DNA of 64,000 nt from assembly GCF_017591425.1 (NCBI RefSeq), contig NW_024464918.1:23650001-23714000 (forward strand). Direction: 5' to 3'. The notes beneath the pieces were generated by a model. The model did no database searches. It was not told the DNA's origin and saw only the letters and a program-made list of their open reading frames with translations. Shown one piece after another: positions 59,350-64,000 of the stretch. Position 1 is the first letter of the stretch. Each line of letters begins with the position of its first letter. A program made the translations under genes and the position numbers. Origin of the DNA: Ochotona curzoniae (Eukaryota > Chordata > Mammalia > Lagomorpha > Ochotonidae).

Positions 59350-61055
59350 TCCCTATAGTAATTGATAAGATTTGAGAAGGGAGTGAGAGCTGGAGAATAT
59401 ATATTTTTATATGCATAGTTTCTTGCTTTGGAATAACTCATGGTCTTAACTGAGAAAGAAAAATTCTTTTGAATTCGTTGTGTGCTAGATAGTCAGGATA
59501 ACTGTGGAAATCGAGAAGGATTCTGTATTCAGATTTCATTAAAATCTTCCTATGGTCTTTTCTCTTAAACTGTATCAGAAGATGTAGTATGGCTTTTACT
59601 TATGGGAAAAAGTAATGAATAGCAACACGAGTATTACTTTTTAAACTTTTCCAACTTTAAGGGAATTCACTGCCAGTGCTGCTTAACATGCTACGCCACA
59701 ACACTGATGAATAAATTACAGCTCAAAATTAGATATACCCCAAGAACTTTGAGGATCCCCCTAAGAAGTGTATATATTATGGGTGCTAAAGCGTGTGCAA
59801 CAACTGAAACACAATGAAGTAGTAATGTGATATAATGTAGATTTTTGGAACCATTATGTTGGCTCACAGGTAGGAAATTTGCTTTAATGCTCCTCAAACC
59901 AGCCTCATCTGCATGAACGTGAATGATTTATGCCTCAGCAAAACTGCAAATGTCCCCCAGTCATGAATCCTCACGTCATGCGTGTGGAGTCAGAAACACC
60001 TTAGTCGGCATTTTGTGCTCCTTATTAGTGCCGCTCATTAAATACTGCCTGCTCTGTTCCTTTTGGCGTGTGATAGGATTTCATATCTCTTTGAAATGGC
60101 ATGACCATGAACATTACTTTCATCAATAAGATGTTGCTGCAGTAGCCAGTCACTTTTTTTTCCCCCTTTTTTTCTGGACAGTCTCTTTCAGGCAGGAGCT
60201 TTAAGAGCTGATGTGCAACGTGTGTAAGCAGAACCAACTCCCTTAGTTTGAGTGCAGGCCTTAAGTGGGAGTGTCAATAGATGCATGCTGGACTTGAGGT
60301 GGACAGGTGTTAGCTGGAAATGGGGAATTGGTTCTTAGCTCACAGGATTGGTATCTACCATAGTTAGGCTGTCTCTTCTCCCAGAATGGGCACCTTGTTG
60401 GACTCCAGTGCTCTGGCTCTGGTCCTAAATACGGTGATTTATGGAAATATTTGAGTGTATTCACCTGTTGAGCCATCTGCTTATGTATGCATTATGTATA
60501 CATTATATATGTATATATGTTGTGTGTGTATGTTTGTATGATGTATCTAGTATCTATGTAGGTATCCGTAGCTCTGCATTTATCTGTGGAAGTGGACTTG
60601 CTGATGGCCTTGGAACACAGCCTTTGATTTCCTCAGCTTGACAACTTGGGAGAGATTTCTTTGTGACTGTAGACTCCTGACCTTTCTTTTCTTACAGCTT
60701 TTAGATAATTGGTAATTGTAAATACTTTAAGCATTTTAAATGCCTAACGCTGATAATTAAATGTAAATCTTACACAAAAATGTCTTTCTCAAGGACCCTG
60801 GAATCATCTCTATGAAATGTTAGCACCTCTCTGTCTGTGTGAGTGTAGGGACCTCACTTTGGAAGGGAACAGCAGGCACAGGTGACCTGATCACACTGAC
60901 CACCTTCCCTGTAACGTCCTCCAGGAATTTTTCATTAACTTACCGCAACATTTGAACATACTCCTGTCTTTGGTTTCAAAAGAAGAGTTCAGTCTCTCTC
61001 CTATTGTGGTGGTCTTGAATGACAACTTCCCTGACATTTTTAGCGTATGTTCAGT
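59350..61055. other. Unassigned 3' flank
   Basis: Unique DNA with a TATGTATG/TGTATATATG-type alternating purine-pyrimidine patch at 60483-60545. No gene is recognised. A possible worn repeat lies near 60250-60480. Confidence 0.45.
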
Positions 61056-61058
61056 GTA

Positions 61059-61084
61059 GGGTTTTTTTTTTTTTTTTTTTTTTT
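61059..61084 (+). repeat. Poly-T tract
   Basis: About 26 T; probably the tail of an otherwise worn antisense element or a lone homopolymer. Confidence 0.9.
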
Positions 61085-61104
61085 GCAATACTGAACATAT
61101 ACTA

Positions 61105-61428
61105 AAACATTTAATTATTTATATATGAGAGAGGCAGAGCAACAGAAAGAGAAGGAGAGAGACTGGTCTTCCATCTGCTGCTTCACTACCCATATGGTAT
61201 TTAACCTAAGCCTGTCTAGGTTAAACAGAAGCCAAGGGCTGGGATCTCCATCCCAATCTCCCATGTGCCTTGCAGGAGCCCAAGTAGCTTAGCTATCTTC
61301 TGCTTCCTTCTTGGTGCGTTAGCAGAAAGCTGTATAACAGAGGAGCTAAGATGCCAGGTGGCACACAGACCGGCATTGTTGGCATTGTAAGGAATGGATT
61401 TAACCCACTGTGTCACAATGCCAACCCT
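61105..61428 (-). mobile_element. Old SINE, antisense
   Basis: TTAATTATTTATATATGAGAG, CATCTGCTGCTTCACTACCC, ACACAGACCGGCATTGTTGG, and a head CTGTGTCACAATGCCAACCC. Confidence 0.78.
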
Positions 61429-61860
61429 GAATACCTACTTAATTTGATTAAATAGTGCAGTCTGTTTTGGGGTTGGCTCTATTGGGCTGTATAGTCCCAT
61501 ATATATCTGTTGACACTGCTCCCCACAGTTTTACCAAACTGAGATAATACTCAGAATTCTAGTAATAGGGGACCCAGTAGCAGTTTGCTGCTTTTTTTTT
61601 TTAAGACTTGTGATTGTCAAGTTACCCATGATTTTGAGCAGTTTGTTTAGCTCACATGCTTGATAGCTTTGAGGCTTTCTCTGTGTCTTTCTTTCTATTG
61701 GGATTGCTAATGTTTTCTTGCCTGTTTACAGGAATTTCTATGATGTTCAGTCAAGGATGTGAGAATCTGAAACATTTCAAACACCTTCTTTCATGCTTTC
61801 AACCACCAGTGAGCTGTACTCAAGTTGTTTGTCTAACAGAAATTTACATTTAAAAATGAC

Positions 61861-63150
61861 GTTTTGTCCTTCAAACTTGCACAAAGGTACAAAAATAACA
61901 TATAAGAATGGTCATATATTATTTATTCAGATTCATTAACATTTGCTTCATTTGCCTATTACATATTCTCTCTACATATGCACAGCCCCCTCTGTGTGTG
62001 TATATAAACATATATATATACACATCCATTAAAAATATTTTTCAGAATTACTTGTAAATAATTGTAGACAGCATTTTTCTTTACTAGTTAATTTAGTGTG
62101 CTTTCCCAGAACATGCAAAAGCTATCACCACAGTACAAATATGATATTAGGAAGTTTAATATTGATTCAATATTATTGTCTTACCTACTATTTACATTAA
62201 ATTCCTTTTTCAATAATCTCAATATTGAGTTTTATAGCATTTCCTCTCTCCTGCCCAGGATTCTGTTCTAGTCTCTTTAGCTTTCTTTCTTTCATTCTAT
62301 ACCTCAAGATTATTTGTAGAGTTTTCATGCTTGGGTTTGTCTGATAGCTTTTCATGATTATGTTTTTTTTTTTTTCTGAAGAACTTTCCAAGTGATATGT
62401 GTCATCAGGACTTTATGTCAGGGGTCACGTGATATCAAAGTATTCCATGACTGCACAGGTTGACTATGGTCGCTTTTTGAAGATGAGTGACCGTTTTTCT
62501 CTTTGAAATGAACTGCTTCTTCAGTTGGCATGTTGGAAGCACAGATCTACTTGCATGTTACACATATGTATTAATATGAGCTGAACTTACTCCGCATTAG
62601 CTCCTGCAGATTTCCCTTATTCTATTCTTGTTGTAATTACACAGCATTCCTCATGTTTGTGTGTTGTAGTTTATCCTGTCAACCTGCTAAGCATACACAT
62701 GCAGTTTATTTCTAATATTTTATATTTATGGATAACCTAATGTAAATGTCTTATTGCTGAAGGTATTTCTGTAGGGTGGTTTTCTAGAATGAGAGTGCTG
62801 TGTTAAAAAGGAAAGTGCATATGTAGTTTTGTTGGAGGTTGCCAGATTCCCCTGACTTAATGGTTATATCATTTACATTCCCACTGACAGGGAACAAGAG
62901 TGCCTCACAAGCCTTGCGAATGAAATGCTGTTGCCAACAGTTTTAATTTCTTACCAATCTGATAGAGGAAGAATTGCATTTCTGTGACTTATATTTGCAT
63001 TTTTCTTATTATAGGTAAAATCTAAATAGTTTTAAAAGATCAGGGATTATATTAAAAGTTTTTAAAGCAGTTGCTTCCCATTGTCTTTAGTTTGTTATTC
63101 TATTGAGCTTTTGACAACTTCCTGTTTACATAAACAAAATTTAAGATATA
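61861..63150 (-). mobile_element. Old L1M-type LINE, antisense
   Basis: Collinear old-LINE phrases in antisense: AACATTTGCTTCATTTGCC, CCACAGTACAAATATGATATTAGG, GGGTTTGTCTGATAGC, TTACATTCCCACTGACAGGG, and ATTTGCATTTTTCTTATTATAGG. Strongly decayed but extends over about 1.3 kb. Confidence 0.58.
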
Positions 63151-63162
63151 TTAGAGATAATA

Positions 63163-63566
63163 GTTTTTTTTTTTAAGTATAATTTTTATTGGAAAGACAG
63201 AATTATGGAGAGTAGGAGAGACAGAGAGGGATCATCCAAGCATGCTTTCAGTCTCCAAAAGGCTGTGTAGGCCAGAGTTGAGCTGATCTGAAGCCAGGAT
63301 CTAGAAGCTTGAGCCGTTTTCAGCTGAGAGAAGGAGAGATTATGAGAGCTCTTCCAAGGCCTGGTTCACTCCCAAAATGACCTCAGAGGCCAGGGTTGAC
63401 CCAATTCGAAGCCAGGAGCTTCCTCTGGGTCTCCCATGTGGATGTAGTGACCCAGGGATTTGAGCCAGTACATAAACAGGCAGCTGGATTGGAAGTAGAG
63501 CAGCCAGTTGGAATATTGGTGCACATATGGGATGTCTACATTGCAGGTAACTAGCCTGTTGGACCC
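63163..63566 (-). mobile_element. SINE with internal partial duplication
   Basis: Two successive antisense 3'-half segments: 63190-63310 (GAGAGACAGAGAGGGATC, GCTGATCTGAAGCCAGGATC) and 63318-63430 (GAGAGAAGGAGAGATTATGAG, CAATTCGAAGCCAGGAGC). A single 5' half follows, ending TAGCCTGTTGGACCC. Confidence 0.75.
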
Positions 63567-63640
63567 TGAAACCTTTTTTTATAGCAAGGATATAGATGAA
63601 TTAATTCAAGCATGTTTTCTTCTAGAATTGTTTCATTTTA

Positions 63641-63970
63641 GGGCCCAGCACTGTGGCCTAGTGGCTAAAGTCCTCGCACTGAATGTGCCGGGATCCCATA
63701 TAGGCGCAGGTTCTAATGCCAGCAGCTCCACTTCCCATATAGCTCCCTGCTTGTGGCCTGGGAAAGCAGTTGAGGACTACCCAAAGCCTTGGGACCCTGC
63801 ACCCATACAGGAGACCTGGAAGAAGTTCCTGGCTCCTGGCTTCGGATTGGCATAGTATCGGCCGTTGCATTCACTTGGAGAGTGAATCGTCGGACGGAAG
63901 ATCTTCCTCTCTGCCCCTCCTGCTCTCTCTATATCTGACTTTGTAATGAAAATAAAATGATTCTTTAAAA
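63641..63970 (+). mobile_element. C-SINE, sense, full length, very young
   Basis: Flanked by a perfect 17-bp duplication AGAATTGTTTCATTTTA (63624-63640 and 63971-63987). GGGCCCAGCACTGTGGCC head and ATCGTCGGACGGAAGATC are near consensus. The longest perfect duplication in the window. Confidence 0.95.
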
Positions 63971-64000
63971 AGAATTGTTTCATTTTATTATTTTTTATAG

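Larger units (their letters stand above)
58505..59350 (-). mobile_element. MaLR (MLT1-type) LTR, split by SINE
   Basis: Left: GTATATTAGTTTTCTATTAC, TGTTTTAACAAACCACCAC, AATTTAATAGG. Right (58970 on): ACACAGATTTATTTTTTTGC, GAGATCTGGAGTTC, and CCTTGCCTGTTCCAGCG. These are antisense MaLR end phrases. A SINE with microsatellite lies between. Confidence 0.5.

Noticed and set aside
37867..64000. A second protein-coding gene downstream of PRELID2
   Set aside because: I looked for exon-like peptide blocks with splice signals and recognised none; nearly all longer frames fall in SINEs or L1.

Overview
This is a window of mammalian nuclear DNA: AT-rich, intron- and repeat-dominated, with no prokaryotic gene structure. 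The most abundant repeat is the tRNA-derived lagomorph C-SINE. Its young copies carry a body variant (GAACGTGCCGGGATCCC, then GGTTCTAATCCCGGCAGC) that, from memory, looks more like pika (Ochotona) than rabbit. So the organism is confidently a lagomorph and tentatively a pika.

One protein-coding gene is supported: PRELID2, on the + strand, recognised from five exons that splice together without a frameshift (146-203, 2400-2473, 4358-4518, 15871-15976, 37807-37866). All junctions use GT/AG and the phases agree. Together they encode the last 152 residues of a PRELI/MSF1-domain protein. The start codon and first exon lie upstream of the window. The coding part ends at 37866, and a poly(A) hexamer overlaps the stop codon.

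Layout. 1-145 is the end of intron 1. 204-2399 is intron 2, with two antisense C-SINEs. 2474-4357 is intron 3. 4519-15870 is intron 4, with nested SINEs, an old sense L1, several antisense L1M stretches and a roughly 1.6-kb lineage-specific L1 3' UTR. 15977-37806 is intron 5 (21.8 kb), with about twenty SINEs in both orientations, several MIRs and an unidentified antisense coding-like relic. 37867-64000 is 3' flank or untranslated/intergenic DNA, again packed with SINEs, L1 3' ends, MaLR, MIR and L2 remnants. No second gene was recognised there.

No CRISPR, phage, operon or defence-type system is present. The points most worth checking are the choice of PRELID2 3' end (stop-overlapping AATAAA versus a strong donor 10 nt past the stop), a direct duplication flanking the last coding exon, a 20-bp perfect stem-loop near 50.95 kb, and an unassigned antisense pseudogene-like block at 16.3-17.2 kb. 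Repeat assignments rest on recognising consensus phrases by eye; their ends are approximate unless a target-site duplication is quoted.
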